The translations under genes were made by a program, and so were the position numbers. Positions 39,098 to 49,355 of a DNA stretch of 64,000 nt are shown here, piece by piece; position 1 is the first letter of the stretch; every line of letters starts with the position of its first letter. Source of the stretch: Dehalococcoidia bacterium (lineage in GTDB: Bacteria; Chloroflexota; Dehalococcoidia; Lucifugimonadales; UBA3495); contig JAJEIA010000090.1 in the NCBI GenBank assembly GCA_022823505.1, forward strand, positions 24,036 through 88,035. The letters are read 5' to 3'. The notes beneath the pieces are model-generated. The model saw only the letters and a list, made by a program, of their open reading frames with translations, did no database searches and had not been told where the DNA came from.

Positions 39098-42000
39098 TTG
39101 GGTTCGATGGTGCGCGCTTCCCGCCCGGCAGCCTTGATCCTGGCCGCGCTGATCGGTTGCGTGGTGTTGGTGACCTCCTGGTCTGATCCCGCCAGCCTGA
39201 CCTCCCTGCGCCACGCTGACATTGCGGAGGGCGCGCCCGCGCAGCAGTCTTGCGTCGAGGACGTCGGCGTCGTGGTTAATGGAGTGTGGGAAGGCTTCAC
39301 CTACACGTTGGCCGACCCTCCCGACTACTCCGAAGGCGACGCCATCTGGATCGCTTATACCGTGACCAACAGTAGCTGCGACGATGTTACCGTCACCGTG
39401 GCCCTGACGGGATCCAAAAGCAAGGCGACAATTCACGACGCCGATGGCTCCACTGCGCCTTGTGCGGACGGGTGCACCATCTCATCGGGGTCTGACGAAT
39501 ACGGAACCGTTCAATGGGATCTGGGCAAGCACCCCAACGCCACCGGCGAAAAGGTTGTCGCAACCATAACAATCGACGCACCGTCGGACTTCAGTGACTC
39601 GAATATCAGCAATAACAGCGCTACCTCGTCTGCGGCCATAAACATTGTCAATGAAGTGTCGACGGCAGACATCGGCGTCAAATCGGTCACGGCGTCCCGG
39701 ACGGCGGCGCCAATCGGAGACGACATCGATTTCACCGTGACCATCAGAAATGACGGCGACGCGGAGGCTGACGCCACGGTCACCCTCGACCACGGCGCTG
39801 ACACGGACGAACTGGATTCAGCCTCCGTTTCCGATCTCGCCGCCGGTGCAGAAAGCACCGTGACCCTCTCCTGGGACACTGACGGCGCAACGGCGGGAGT
39901 ACACAGTCTGCGCGTACTGGCCGCAACCGAAGGAGACGGCAACTCGAGCAATGACAGCAAGACGGTCACTGTGACCCTCCGCACGCCCTCCACGGACGTC
40001 GCAGTCGCCGGAGTCAAGGCATCGGCGACCGTAGCGATAATTGGGGATGCGGTGGACTTCACCGTTTCACTCAAGAATGACGGCGACCTCGCGATTGCTC
40101 CCTCCGTTTCGTTATACAAAGGCGAAGATACGGAAGCGGTGGGCTCCGCCACCGCAGCGACGATCGCGGCAGGAGGGACGGATGCCGTCACCATCTCGTG
40201 GGATACCGACGGTGCGGAAGCCGGGACGTACAGTCTGCGTGCGGTTGCCACGGTTGCTGGCGACGACGACTCAAGCAACGACAGCGCGACTGCGTCGCTC
40301 ACCCTGCATGACCCGGTGGACGTGGAGCTGAAATTGACCAACCCCATCGCATCGTCGGTGATCAGGGGAAGCTCTGTAAATGTGCCGTTCACCGTGACAA
40401 ATAATGGCGACAACGACGCACAGGACACATTAATCAGTTTGTACGTCACCGAAGACGACAACAATCAGACTGCATCAGAGGAACCCGCGGCGACCGCAAG
40501 CGTAGCGGCCCTGACCGTCGGCGAAACGTCATCGGGCGTGCTGGCGTGGGACACGACTGACGCGAATGTCGGCGACTATAACCTATTGCTGGCGGCAACC
40601 ACCGATGGCGATACGGATCAAACGAACAACTCAGTCTCGGCAACCATCGAAATACGTAACTGGTTGGCGCTCCGGAACGTCGCTCCGCAAATTGCCGTCG
40701 CGATATTCGGGGAGACGGTCGAGTTCGCAGCGCAAGTCGAAAACGTCGGGCCGGAAGAACTGACCAACCTGACGGTTGGCTTGTACGAATCCCTGGTTTC
40801 CACCCCGCTCGGCCTCGCGCCGATTGATTCCATAATCGCCGGCGCTACGGCCAACGTGGCTATTCAGTGGGACACGGCTGGTCGGGACCCGGGACTGGTC
40901 GAACTGTTCGTGCTCGCCCGGGCGCACGGACAGTCTCCCGATCGAGACGACAGCCAGTCGGTCAATGTGACTATTCGCAACCCCATCGCGTTGTTGTCAG
41001 CGAGCCCGGCGTCGAGTGACAACGTGGCCGGGTTGCCCGTAACGATCAACGCCAGAGTCCTCAACGAGAGCCACGCCGAGGTCACCGACGTAACGGTGGA
41101 CCTGTTTGTCGGGGATTCTGAGACGGCGGACGATACCACAACGATCGAGTCGATCGCGGCTGGCGAAACCGTGGAGAGCAGCCTGACGTGGGATGCCGAC
41201 GACGCCGAACCCGGTGAGCACCGTCTGAAGGTCGTCGCCAGCTTGCCGGACCACAACGGGGATGCCAACGATACGGCATCGCTTGCGGTGACCCTCCGTG
41301 CGCCGGCGCTGAACGTGGCGCTCACGGCAGCGACGATCAATCGCAGCGTGGCCGCCATCGGTCAAACTCTGGACACGGTTGCCACGATCACCAACCGCGG
41401 TGAGGTTCCCGTTGCGGCGCCGGTGAGCCTGTACCTGGTCGGAGCGTTGCAGCAGACGACGGCTGCGGCAACAGGAACTTCTTCCCTCATCGAACCCGGG
41501 TCCAGCGAAAGCGTCACGCTGCAATGGGACACCACCGGAGAGAGCGCCGGGTCCCATAGCCTGAAAATGGTCGTGGAGCTTCCCGGTGACACCACCACCG
41601 ACGATAACGAAGTACTTCTGGAGGCCAAGCTCTTCCCGTCGGCTTTCGACAGTGCTTATGGAGTCGAAGAATGTGTTGACGATGTCCGCATCAAAGTGAC
41701 CGACATCAGGGACCTGAGTGGTCAAGCGCGATCTCCTTCCGACTACCAGGTCGGCGAGCGATTGAAAGCCTTCTACCGGGTCTACAATTTCAGCTGCGAA
41801 ACGGACGTCACGCTTTCTTTGGCGATGAGCGGGCCCCAGGGCCACCCGATCAGCGATGCCTCGGCCCTCTGTTTTGCGAACTGCGTCGTTCCTTTTGGCG
41901 GCAAGGCAGAGGACGATACCGCGTGGACCATCCCGACGCTGCCGGCTCTGGCCGATCAGCCCATCGAGGCCGGGGTAACCATCGTAGGTCCGAGCGACTT

Positions 42001-45000
42001 CGTGGACACCGACGAAACCAACAACTCCAACTCGTCAACGGACCGGATCAACATCGTGCATCCCGAGGACGTTGTTGTGCGGCTCGAGGAACAGGCCGGT
42101 AACAAGGTCAGCACAGGTCGATTTTTGACGGAGCCGGATTTCGGGGAGGCGGACGTGCGGCTGGTGTCGGTTCAGCCGGTACTGACTAACCTGCCGTTCG
42201 CCGCCGAAACCATCGAGGTTGTCGTTGAGGTGGCCAATGACGGGCCGGCAGCCGAACCTGCCAGCCTGGTGTTCGACCTGGTATCGCGGGACGGAACAGA
42301 ACCGCAACCGCTGTTCCGCCATACGATGGTCATACCGGCTGGCCGGACGGACACCGAAACCCTTGAAGTGCCGCTGCGGGATGTACTGCCCGGCGTCCAT
42401 ACCGTCGAAGTCCTGCTTGCGGCGGCGGTCGACCGGTCCCTGGAAAACAACGCTGCACTCTTTGAGTTCGCCCGCATGAGCCCGATGGTCGAGGTTGAGA
42501 TGTCGGACATCTCCATTTCGCCTGAGGTGCTGGTGCTGGGCGACGACGCCAGCGTATCCCTGGCGATACATAACAGAAGCGAGGTGGCCCTTCCGCTGAC
42601 GTTGGATTTGTACGTGGGGGACGAATCGGAGCCAGCCGTCACAAAATTCCTCGCCGAGTTGGCTCCGGGCGGTCAATCACAAGCGCAGATCGACTGGCGA
42701 GTCCCGTCCTCAACCGGGATGCTGGGGCAACGCACGCTGAGGTTGGCGGTGTCCGCGCCGGACTTCGGCCTCGTCGCCGTCAGCAATCCGGAAATCACGG
42801 TCCACATTGACGCCGAAATCGTGAACATCGGCGCAACCCCGGCGGACACGGCCATGCAGGGCGAAGAGGTTGTGGTCGAGGTTGAGGTGCGGAACAACGG
42901 GCCGGCCACCGTCAACGTACCGGTAACCCTGAACTTCCCGTCCGAGACCAAGAGCCCCCAGACCCGCCGCCCTCCGGTTCCCGCCGGGTCGACCGAAACC
43001 ACGCGTTTCTCCTGGAAGACCCGAGACTACGCCGTGGGCGATCACACGCTGACCCTGACGCTGCCCGAACAGCACAACATCGCCGCCGGCGCCACATCAA
43101 CCGATCTGCCGTTCCAGCTCACGCCTTTGACCATCACCGCCACCATTGTCGACGTGGCCGTGGTTCCGCAGACCCCTTCGGTTGGCGAACCGGTCGCGAT
43201 CACGGTGACGGTGCGCAACGACGGGCCGGTCGCCGCCAATATCCCGGTCACTCTCCATTTCCCGTCAGCCGACAAGCGGCCGGTGACCAGACACCCGCGC
43301 GTGGATGCGGGCCAAACTGGAGCGGCGACGTTCGAATGGCTGACCGGCAACTACCGAGCAGGCATTCACCGGTTCCTTGTCGAGCTCGATGCGGTCGGCG
43401 ATCCTTTTCAGCGTTTCGCGGTGGACCTGTTGCCGGCCATAGAAAACGTTTCGATTGTAGCCATGGGCACATACCCGGCGGAAACCGCAATGGTGGGCGA
43501 ACCGGTGGAGGTCTGGGTTGAGGTGCGCAACGACGGGCCGGTCACCCTGAACGTTCCGGTCGGGTTGACGTTTCCATCCGCTGGCAAGCGCCCGGGGGTA
43601 CAATCACCGCGGGTGGGGCCGGGTGAAACAGCAACAGTCTTTTTCGAGTGGAAGACTTCGAACTACGAGCCCGGCATGCACACTTTGCGGGCAACGATCC
43701 TGCTCGACAACAACGTTACATTCGGGCAAACCTCCGGGGAACTCCGGTTTGTACTCACCCCTTTGGTCATATATGCCACAATTTTGGACGTGTCGGTGAG
43801 TCCCGAAACCCCACGAGTCGGTGAGCCGGTCACCATCACCGTGGCCATACGCAACGACGGCCGGATCCCCACCATCATCCCCGTAACTGTGCATTTCCCT
43901 TCCGACGAAAAACAGCCCGAAACCCGAAAGCCTCGGTTGGCGCCCGGAGAAGTTGGCACGGCCGCCTTCACGTGGCGCACCGGCCACTACGAACCGGGGA
44001 TGCACGAATTGCGGATGGACGTGCCAAGTGATCCGCCAATATCGCACCGCTTCACGGTCGAATTACTCCCGCCCGTCGTCGACGTCGCCATCGTGGGCAT
44101 GGGCTCCGTCCCCAGCGAGATGGCAGTTCAGGGCGAGGAGGTGAATATCTGGGTCGACGTGATCAACAACGGCCCGTCAGCCCTGAACGTCCCGGTGCAG
44201 CTGACTTTCCCGTCGGACGAGAAGCAGGCGGAGCGCCGGAGCCCGCGGATCGAACCGGGTGAGATCGAGCGCGTGGAGTTTACGTGGAAGACCGCCAACT
44301 ACGACGTCGGCGACTACCTGCTCACGGCAACCCTGTTGGCGGACTACAACATCACGGAGCTGGACACGTCGGCAACAATTCAGATCGCACTGGTTCCCGC
44401 CCAATTGATGGCGTCCATCCTGGATATTTCGTGGAGCCCCGGGTCCCCGGTGGTGGGCGAACCGGTGCGCATCACGGTAACGGTTCGCAACGATGGGATC
44501 ATCGCGGCCAACATACCAGTCACCCTGCACTTCCCTTCCGGGGACAGGCAACCGGAAACGCGGCGTCCTCGCGTGGCGCCCGGAGAAGTTGGCACAGCCG
44601 CCTTCACGTGGCGCACCGGCCGCTACGAGCCTGGCGACCATGTGTTCCGGGTACAGATCCCCGGCGTGGCCGGTGCGGCAAGAACGTTCGAGATAGAACT
44701 GCGGCCGCCCGAGGTCGATTTTGCCGTTGCCGATTTCCTGGCGCCGGACCCGCTGCACCCGTTCGTCAAGGGCGATTGGGTCGAAATGACCGTCGTCGTA
44801 CAGAACCGGGGGCAGTACGCCGGCCGGGGCGCGGTCTACCTGGTGAACGCAGCCAATCACGTCACGATGTACGAACAAAGCGCAAGCCTGGAGCCGGGCG
44901 AATCCAGGAACGTTGAGTTCACCTGGAAGACACTGCGGTACCCGGTGGGCGGTTACGAATTACTGGCTCGCGTCGACGCAGAGCATGACACCGACCCTGA

Positions 45001-45382
45001 CAACGATGAGTCGGATCGGGCACGAGTTCACCTGCTGACCGACCGCGATATCACGGTCGGATTTGGCAGCGACCGCCTCCCGGTGATCTTTGCGGAGCCG
45101 GCATCGGGGGCTACCCTGTCGCTGATTCCCCGGTACCGGAATGCCATTTTGGTCGTCGGCAACGGCCATGCGCCGATTGACCAGGCAGTTGCTCCCGCGT
45201 CGGGTACGGCAACGGGCGTATCTCCCAAGCCAACGGGCGGGAACCACGATCCGGCCCTGATGTACTGGCGGTGGCGTTCGGCCCAGCTTTCGCCGTGGGA
45301 GTGCGCGCGATACCAGAAGGTCATTGGGGAGAGCCGGCCGCGCGCGACCATCTGCCCGAAAGCGCCGGCGCTGGTCCGTTAG
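39098..45382 (+). CDS. Giant (2094 aa) surface/secreted CARDB-like Ig-fold repeat protein
   Basis: Signal-type N-terminus AALILAALIGCVVLV; many CARDB-like repeats (VDFTVTIRNDGDAEADATV..., VRITVTVRNDGIIAANIPVTLHFPS...). Confidence 0.9.
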   Translation: MGSMVRASRPAALILAALIGCVVLVTSWSDPASLTSLRHADIAEGAPAQQSCVEDVGVVVNGVWEGFTYTLADPPDYSEGDAIWIAYTVTNSSCDDVTVTVALTGSKSKATIHDADGSTAPCADGCTISSGSDEYGTVQWDLGKHPNATGEKVVATITIDAPSDFSDSNISNNSATSSAAINIVNEVSTADIGVKSVTASRTAAPIGDDIDFTVTIRNDGDAEADATVTLDHGADTDELDSASVSDLAAGAESTVTLSWDTDGATAGVHSLRVLAATEGDGNSSNDSKTVTVTLRTPSTDVAVAGVKASATVAIIGDAVDFTVSLKNDGDLAIAPSVSLYKGEDTEAVGSATAATIAAGGTDAVTISWDTDGAEAGTYSLRAVATVAGDDDSSNDSATASLTLHDPVDVELKLTNPIASSVIRGSSVNVPFTVTNNGDNDAQDTLISLYVTEDDNNQTASEEPAATASVAALTVGETSSGVLAWDTTDANVGDYNLLLAATTDGDTDQTNNSVSATIEIRNWLALRNVAPQIAVAIFGETVEFAAQVENVGPEELTNLTVGLYESLVSTPLGLAPIDSIIAGATANVAIQWDTAGRDPGLVELFVLARAHGQSPDRDDSQSVNVTIRNPIALLSASPASSDNVAGLPVTINARVLNESHAEVTDVTVDLFVGDSETADDTTTIESIAAGETVESSLTWDADDAEPGEHRLKVVASLPDHNGDANDTASLAVTLRAPALNVALTAATINRSVAAIGQTLDTVATITNRGEVPVAAPVSLYLVGALQQTTAAATGTSSLIEPGSSESVTLQWDTTGESAGSHSLKMVVELPGDTTTDDNEVLLEAKLFPSAFDSAYGVEECVDDVRIKVTDIRDLSGQARSPSDYQVGERLKAFYRVYNFSCETDVTLSLAMSGPQGHPISDASALCFANCVVPFGGKAEDDTAWTIPTLPALADQPIEAGVTIVGPSDFVDTDETNNSNSSTDRINIVHPEDVVVRLEEQAGNKVSTGRFLTEPDFGEADVRLVSVQPVLTNLPFAAETIEVVVEVANDGPAAEPASLVFDLVSRDGTEPQPLFRHTMVIPAGRTDTETLEVPLRDVLPGVHTVEVLLAAAVDRSLENNAALFEFARMSPMVEVEMSDISISPEVLVLGDDASVSLAIHNRSEVALPLTLDLYVGDESEPAVTKFLAELAPGGQSQAQIDWRVPSSTGMLGQRTLRLAVSAPDFGLVAVSNPEITVHIDAEIVNIGATPADTAMQGEEVVVEVEVRNNGPATVNVPVTLNFPSETKSPQTRRPPVPAGSTETTRFSWKTRDYAVGDHTLTLTLPEQHNIAAGATSTDLPFQLTPLTITATIVDVAVVPQTPSVGEPVAITVTVRNDGPVAANIPVTLHFPSADKRPVTRHPRVDAGQTGAATFEWLTGNYRAGIHRFLVELDAVGDPFQRFAVDLLPAIENVSIVAMGTYPAETAMVGEPVEVWVEVRNDGPVTLNVPVGLTFPSAGKRPGVQSPRVGPGETATVFFEWKTSNYEPGMHTLRATILLDNNVTFGQTSGELRFVLTPLVIYATILDVSVSPETPRVGEPVTITVAIRNDGRIPTIIPVTVHFPSDEKQPETRKPRLAPGEVGTAAFTWRTGHYEPGMHELRMDVPSDPPISHRFTVELLPPVVDVAIVGMGSVPSEMAVQGEEVNIWVDVINNGPSALNVPVQLTFPSDEKQAERRSPRIEPGEIERVEFTWKTANYDVGDYLLTATLLADYNITELDTSATIQIALVPAQLMASILDISWSPGSPVVGEPVRITVTVRNDGIIAANIPVTLHFPSGDRQPETRRPRVAPGEVGTAAFTWRTGRYEPGDHVFRVQIPGVAGAARTFEIELRPPEVDFAVADFLAPDPLHPFVKGDWVEMTVVVQNRGQYAGRGAVYLVNAANHVTMYEQSASLEPGESRNVEFTWKTLRYPVGGYELLARVDAEHDTDPDNDESDRARVHLLTDRDITVGFGSDRLPVIFAEPASGATLSLIPRYRNAILVVGNGHAPIDQAVAPASGTATGVSPKPTGGNHDPALMYWRWRSAQLSPWECARYQKVIGESRPRATICPKAPALVR

Positions 45383-48333
45383 CCCGACGGCGTCACCACC
45401 GCGTCCCGCAGCACCTCGACCAGGTGCCGCGCCCGGCGGCCGGCGCCGTGCTCCACCTGCTGGCGGCAGGAGACGCCCATGACCGCGACCTCCGCGTCCG
45501 GCTTGGCGGCGATGGCCGGGAAGAGGGACAACCCGCCGATCTGCATGGAGATGTCGTAGTGCTCCTTCTCGAAGCCGAAGGAGCCGGCCATGCCGCAGCA
45601 GCCGGCGTTGATCAGCTCCGCGCTATAGCCCGACGGCATGTTCAGCACGGTGAGCGAGGTGGCGGTGCCCACCATCGCCTTCTGGTGGCAGTGGCCGTGG
45701 AACAGCACCTGCTTTTGCAGGCCGGAGAACTGGAGGTCCAGCCGGCCCTCGGAGCCGGCGTTGGCGAGGAACTCGTCGATGAGGAACGCGTTTTCGGCGA
45801 CGGTCCGGGCACGGTCGTCGGCCACGAACTCGGGATACTCGTCGCGGAGGGTGAGCAGGCAACTGGGCTCGCACCCGACGATGGGGATGCCGTGGCTGGC
45901 GTAGGCGTACAGGGCGTCGATGTTGGCGCGGGCCTGGTCGCGGGCCTGATCCAGCAGGCCCTTCGAAATCATGGGCCGGCCGCAGCAACCGCCGTTGATC
46001 AATTCCACGTGATAGCCCGCAGCCTCCAGCACCTCCACAGCGGCGATGCCGATCTCGGGGTAGTTGTAGTTCATGAAGGTGTCGTTGTAGAGCGCCACCG
46101 TGCCGTATTTGGCCTCGCCGTGGCCGTTCCGGCTCCGGCGGGCGAACCAGTCGGGCAGCGACATCGACGCAAAGGCCGGCTGCTGGCGCTGCGGCGCGAT
46201 GCCCAGGAACCTCGACGTCAGGGACTTGCCCAGGGCCGATCCCGCCAGCCAGTTGGTGACCGGCGCGTACCGGCTGCCCAGCCGGTTCAGCCCGTTGATG
46301 TTGGCGAAGAAGCGGGAGCGCAGCGGCACGCCGTGTTCCTTGTGATAGTGGTCCAGGAACTCGTACTTGAGCTTGGCCATGTCCACGCCCGACTCGCACT
46401 CGGCCTTGCACGCCTTGCACTCCAGGCACAGGTCCAGCGCCTGGTGCAGGCGGTGGTCAGTGATGGAACTCTCCGCGCCGTCGGGCATCCGACCGGATAG
46501 GGCGGCGCGGAGCAGGTTGGCCCGGCCCCGGGTGGAATGCTCCTCGTCGCGGGTGGCCATGAAGGACGGGCACATGGTGCCGTCCAGCTTGCGGCAGGCG
46601 CCCATGCCGTTGCACATCTCCACGGCGCCGGCGTAGCCGAAGTCCTGGGAGAAGTCCAGCGTGGTGTCCAGCGCCTGCGGCTGGTAGGCGACGCCGTAAC
46701 GCAGGTTTTCGGTCATGGGCGGCGTGTCGATGATCTTGCCCGGGTTCATGATGCCCTGGGGGTCCCAGGTCTGCTTGAGCTCACGGAAGGCATTGTAGAT
46801 CTGGTCGCCGAACATCTTGCGGGTCCAGACGCCGCGCACGATGCCGTCGCCGTGCTCGCCGCTCATGGAGCCGCCGAACTCCTTGATCAGGTCGGACACG
46901 GCCTCGCCGATGGAGACCATCTTGTCGATGCCGTCCTGGTTCTTCAGGCTGACCAGGGGTCGGATGTGGAGGCAGCCAACGGAGGCGTGGCCGTAGTAGC
47001 CGGCGGTGGTGCCGTGCTCGGTGACGATCTCGTCGAAGCGGCGCACGAACTCGCCCATGACCGACGGGTCGACGGCGGGGTCTTCCACGAAGGGTATGGG
47101 CTTGGCGTCGCCGCGAGTGCTCATCAGCAGGCCCAGCCCGCCCTTGCGCAGGTTCCAGACCGCAGCCTGCCCGGCCCGGTCCAGGATGTTGACACAGGCG
47201 TAGGCGAGGCCGATGTCAGCCTTCAGGCCGTCCATCTTCATGGTGAGCTCGTGCTCCGACTCGCCGTAGAACTCCACCACCAGCATTGCGCCGGGATCGC
47301 CCTCCACGAACCCGGGGAGCCGCGCCGTGCCCATGGCTTCCCGGGAACGGTCGAGGACCATCTTGTCGATCAGCTCGATGGACGAGGGCTCGTGCCGCAG
47401 CACCCGCGTCGTCGCCTCACTGGCGTCGTAGATGGTGCGGAAGTGCAGGACGGACAGGGACGTCATGGTGGGCCGGGGCACAAGGTTCACCTTGGCCTCG
47501 GTGACCACGCACAGCGTCCCCTCGGAGCCGACGACCATACGGGCCAGGTTCACGGGGCCGCCCCGGTGGGCGTCGTCCAGGATGAACTCGTCCAGGTTGT
47601 ACCCGCTGACCCGGCGCTGGATCTTGGCGTAGGTGCGGTCGATCTCGTCCTTCTGCTCGCGGGCGATGCGCAGCACGCCGCGGTAGATGTCGCCCTCCAG
47701 GCCGGACGCGCTCAGGCGGGATTCCAGATCGGCCGGGGAAAGCTCGCCGAAGTGGGCGGTGGAGCCGTCGGAGAGGATTACATCCAGCTCCTGGATGTGG
47801 TCCAGCGTCTTGCCGTAGATGACGGAGTGGGCGCCGCAGGTGTTGTTGCCAATGCCACCGCCCACGCAGGCGCGGTTGGCGGTGGTCGGATCCGGAGCGT
47901 ACTGCAATCCGTGGGGACCCATCTGGCGGGTCAGTTGGTCCAGGATGATGCCGGGCTGGACGCGCGCCCACTGCTCCTCGGCGTTCACCTCCAGCACGTT
48001 GTTCAGGTACTTGCTGAAGTCCATCACGATGGCGTGGTTGACGGTCTGGCCGGCCAGGCTGGTGCCGCCGGAACGGGGCAGCACGGGAATGCCCTCACGG
48101 GCGGCGAACTCGACGACGGCCTGCACATCGGCGGATGAGCGGGGAATGACCACGCCCACCGGTTCCATCTGGTAGATGCTGGCGTCGGTACTGTAGAGCA
48201 GGCGGGAGTGGGGGTCGAAACGGACCTCGCCGTCCACGCGCCGGCCGAGTTCGTCGGCGATCTCCTGGCGTTCGCGGCCGCGAATCCTGCGCTCCATTAC
48301 CGTTGCCATCTGTGGTCCTCCCAAGTGATCCAA
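45379..48333 (-). CDS. FAD-linked oxidase fused to Fe-S / CCG-domain reductase (GlcD-GlpC type)
   Basis: PRSGGTSLAGQTVNHAIVMDFSKYLN, CLECKACKAECESGVDMAKLK, GCCGRPMISKG, GCCGMAGSFGFEKEHYDIS. Confidence 0.94.
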   Translation of the reverse strand: MDHLGGPQMATVMERRIRGRERQEIADELGRRVDGEVRFDPHSRLLYSTDASIYQMEPVGVVIPRSSADVQAVVEFAAREGIPVLPRSGGTSLAGQTVNHAIVMDFSKYLNNVLEVNAEEQWARVQPGIILDQLTRQMGPHGLQYAPDPTTANRACVGGGIGNNTCGAHSVIYGKTLDHIQELDVILSDGSTAHFGELSPADLESRLSASGLEGDIYRGVLRIAREQKDEIDRTYAKIQRRVSGYNLDEFILDDAHRGGPVNLARMVVGSEGTLCVVTEAKVNLVPRPTMTSLSVLHFRTIYDASEATTRVLRHEPSSIELIDKMVLDRSREAMGTARLPGFVEGDPGAMLVVEFYGESEHELTMKMDGLKADIGLAYACVNILDRAGQAAVWNLRKGGLGLLMSTRGDAKPIPFVEDPAVDPSVMGEFVRRFDEIVTEHGTTAGYYGHASVGCLHIRPLVSLKNQDGIDKMVSIGEAVSDLIKEFGGSMSGEHGDGIVRGVWTRKMFGDQIYNAFRELKQTWDPQGIMNPGKIIDTPPMTENLRYGVAYQPQALDTTLDFSQDFGYAGAVEMCNGMGACRKLDGTMCPSFMATRDEEHSTRGRANLLRAALSGRMPDGAESSITDHRLHQALDLCLECKACKAECESGVDMAKLKYEFLDHYHKEHGVPLRSRFFANINGLNRLGSRYAPVTNWLAGSALGKSLTSRFLGIAPQRQQPAFASMSLPDWFARRSRNGHGEAKYGTVALYNDTFMNYNYPEIGIAAVEVLEAAGYHVELINGGCCGRPMISKGLLDQARDQARANIDALYAYASHGIPIVGCEPSCLLTLRDEYPEFVADDRARTVAENAFLIDEFLANAGSEGRLDLQFSGLQKQVLFHGHCHQKAMVGTATSLTVLNMPSGYSAELINAGCCGMAGSFGFEKEHYDISMQIGGLSLFPAIAAKPDAEVAVMGVSCRQQVEHGAGRRARHLVEVLRDAVVTPSG

Positions 48334-48499
48334 ACCGCCCCGTCGCGGACGATTTGGAGTAGAAAAGCACGGCGCAAGCGCCTCGTCGGCAGTATAGCAC
48401 GCGCATTCTGTCCGCCTGGTCCGCGACGTCGTCCGGCCGTTCCCCGCGAGGTGACCGTGTTATATTGGCGCAACCAATCGACCCACGAAAGGCGGCGAT

Positions 48500-49207
48500 A
48501 TGTCCACTCAATCCGGATCCGGCGAGCAGCCGACGGAAAACCGCATCGGGATGATGATCGAGAAGGTCATGGTCGGCCCGCCCCACGAGGGAGAGAACGG
48601 GCAGGGCCTGCTGATCTGCACCAACCGGGGCGACATCCCGGCCATTCTGCACGCCGCCGAGGAGACCACCAGGGCCGTGGTCTGGGTCTGTGGAGCGCGG
48701 GGCGGGTTCGGCGGCCCGGGCAGCGGCCTGTACGCCGAACTTGCCGAGGAGATGACCGGCCAGGGCATCACGTCGCTCCGCATGGACTACCGGCATCCGA
48801 ACCACATCCAGGAGTGCGCCCTGGACCTGGTGGCCGGCTGCAACTTCCTGCGGGCGACGGGACACGGACCGGCAATAGTCGTTGGACATTCCTTCGGCGG
48901 CGCCGTCGTAATCGCCGCCGGCGCGGTCAGCGACAACATCGCCGGCGTGGTTTCGCTCTCGCCGCAGACCTACGGAGCGCAGGGCGCCGCCATGATCTCG
49001 CCCAAGCCGTTGCTGGTGGTGCACGGCAAGGCCGACACGCGGCTGCCCTTTTCCTGCGCCGTGGCCATCCACGACTGGGCGAAGGAGCCCAAGGAACTGG
49101 TGCTCTACGAGGGCGCGGAGCACCGGCTGGACGAGTGCCGTGAAGAACTGGGCGACCTGCTGCGCACCTGGATACCGGACCACCTGCCGGCGGCGGTCAC
49201 CGAATAA
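48500..49207 (+). CDS. Alpha/beta hydrolase (dienelactone hydrolase-like)
   Basis: Nucleophile elbow VVGHSFGGAVVI; PKPLLVVHGKADTRLP; GAEHRLDE. Confidence 0.88.
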   Translation: MSTQSGSGEQPTENRIGMMIEKVMVGPPHEGENGQGLLICTNRGDIPAILHAAEETTRAVVWVCGARGGFGGPGSGLYAELAEEMTGQGITSLRMDYRHPNHIQECALDLVAGCNFLRATGHGPAIVVGHSFGGAVVIAAGAVSDNIAGVVSLSPQTYGAQGAAMISPKPLLVVHGKADTRLPFSCAVAIHDWAKEPKELVLYEGAEHRLDECREELGDLLRTWIPDHLPAAVTE

Positions 49208-49253
49208 ACCGGTCAGGACTGAACACCCCCGCTCGACCAGCAGAATAATCCTA

Positions 49254-49317
49254 CATCGATAGACAGGATGAACAGGATGCTGGCCGCATCTGATCCTGTT
49301 CATCCTGTGCATCGATG
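49254..49317. repeat. Palindromic CAGGATGAACAGGAT repeat (family D)
   Basis: CATCGATAGACAGGATGAACAGGAT / ATCCTGTTCATCCTGTGCATCGATG near-perfect inverted repeat. Confidence 0.8.
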
Positions 49318-49355
49318 TCAAACTCGTCCCAAATGCGGCAGAAAGGACTGGTGTT

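Noticed and set aside
46537-48138. 533-aa plus-strand ORF over the FAD/Fe-S oxidase
   Set aside because: Antisense shadow ORF; no domains.
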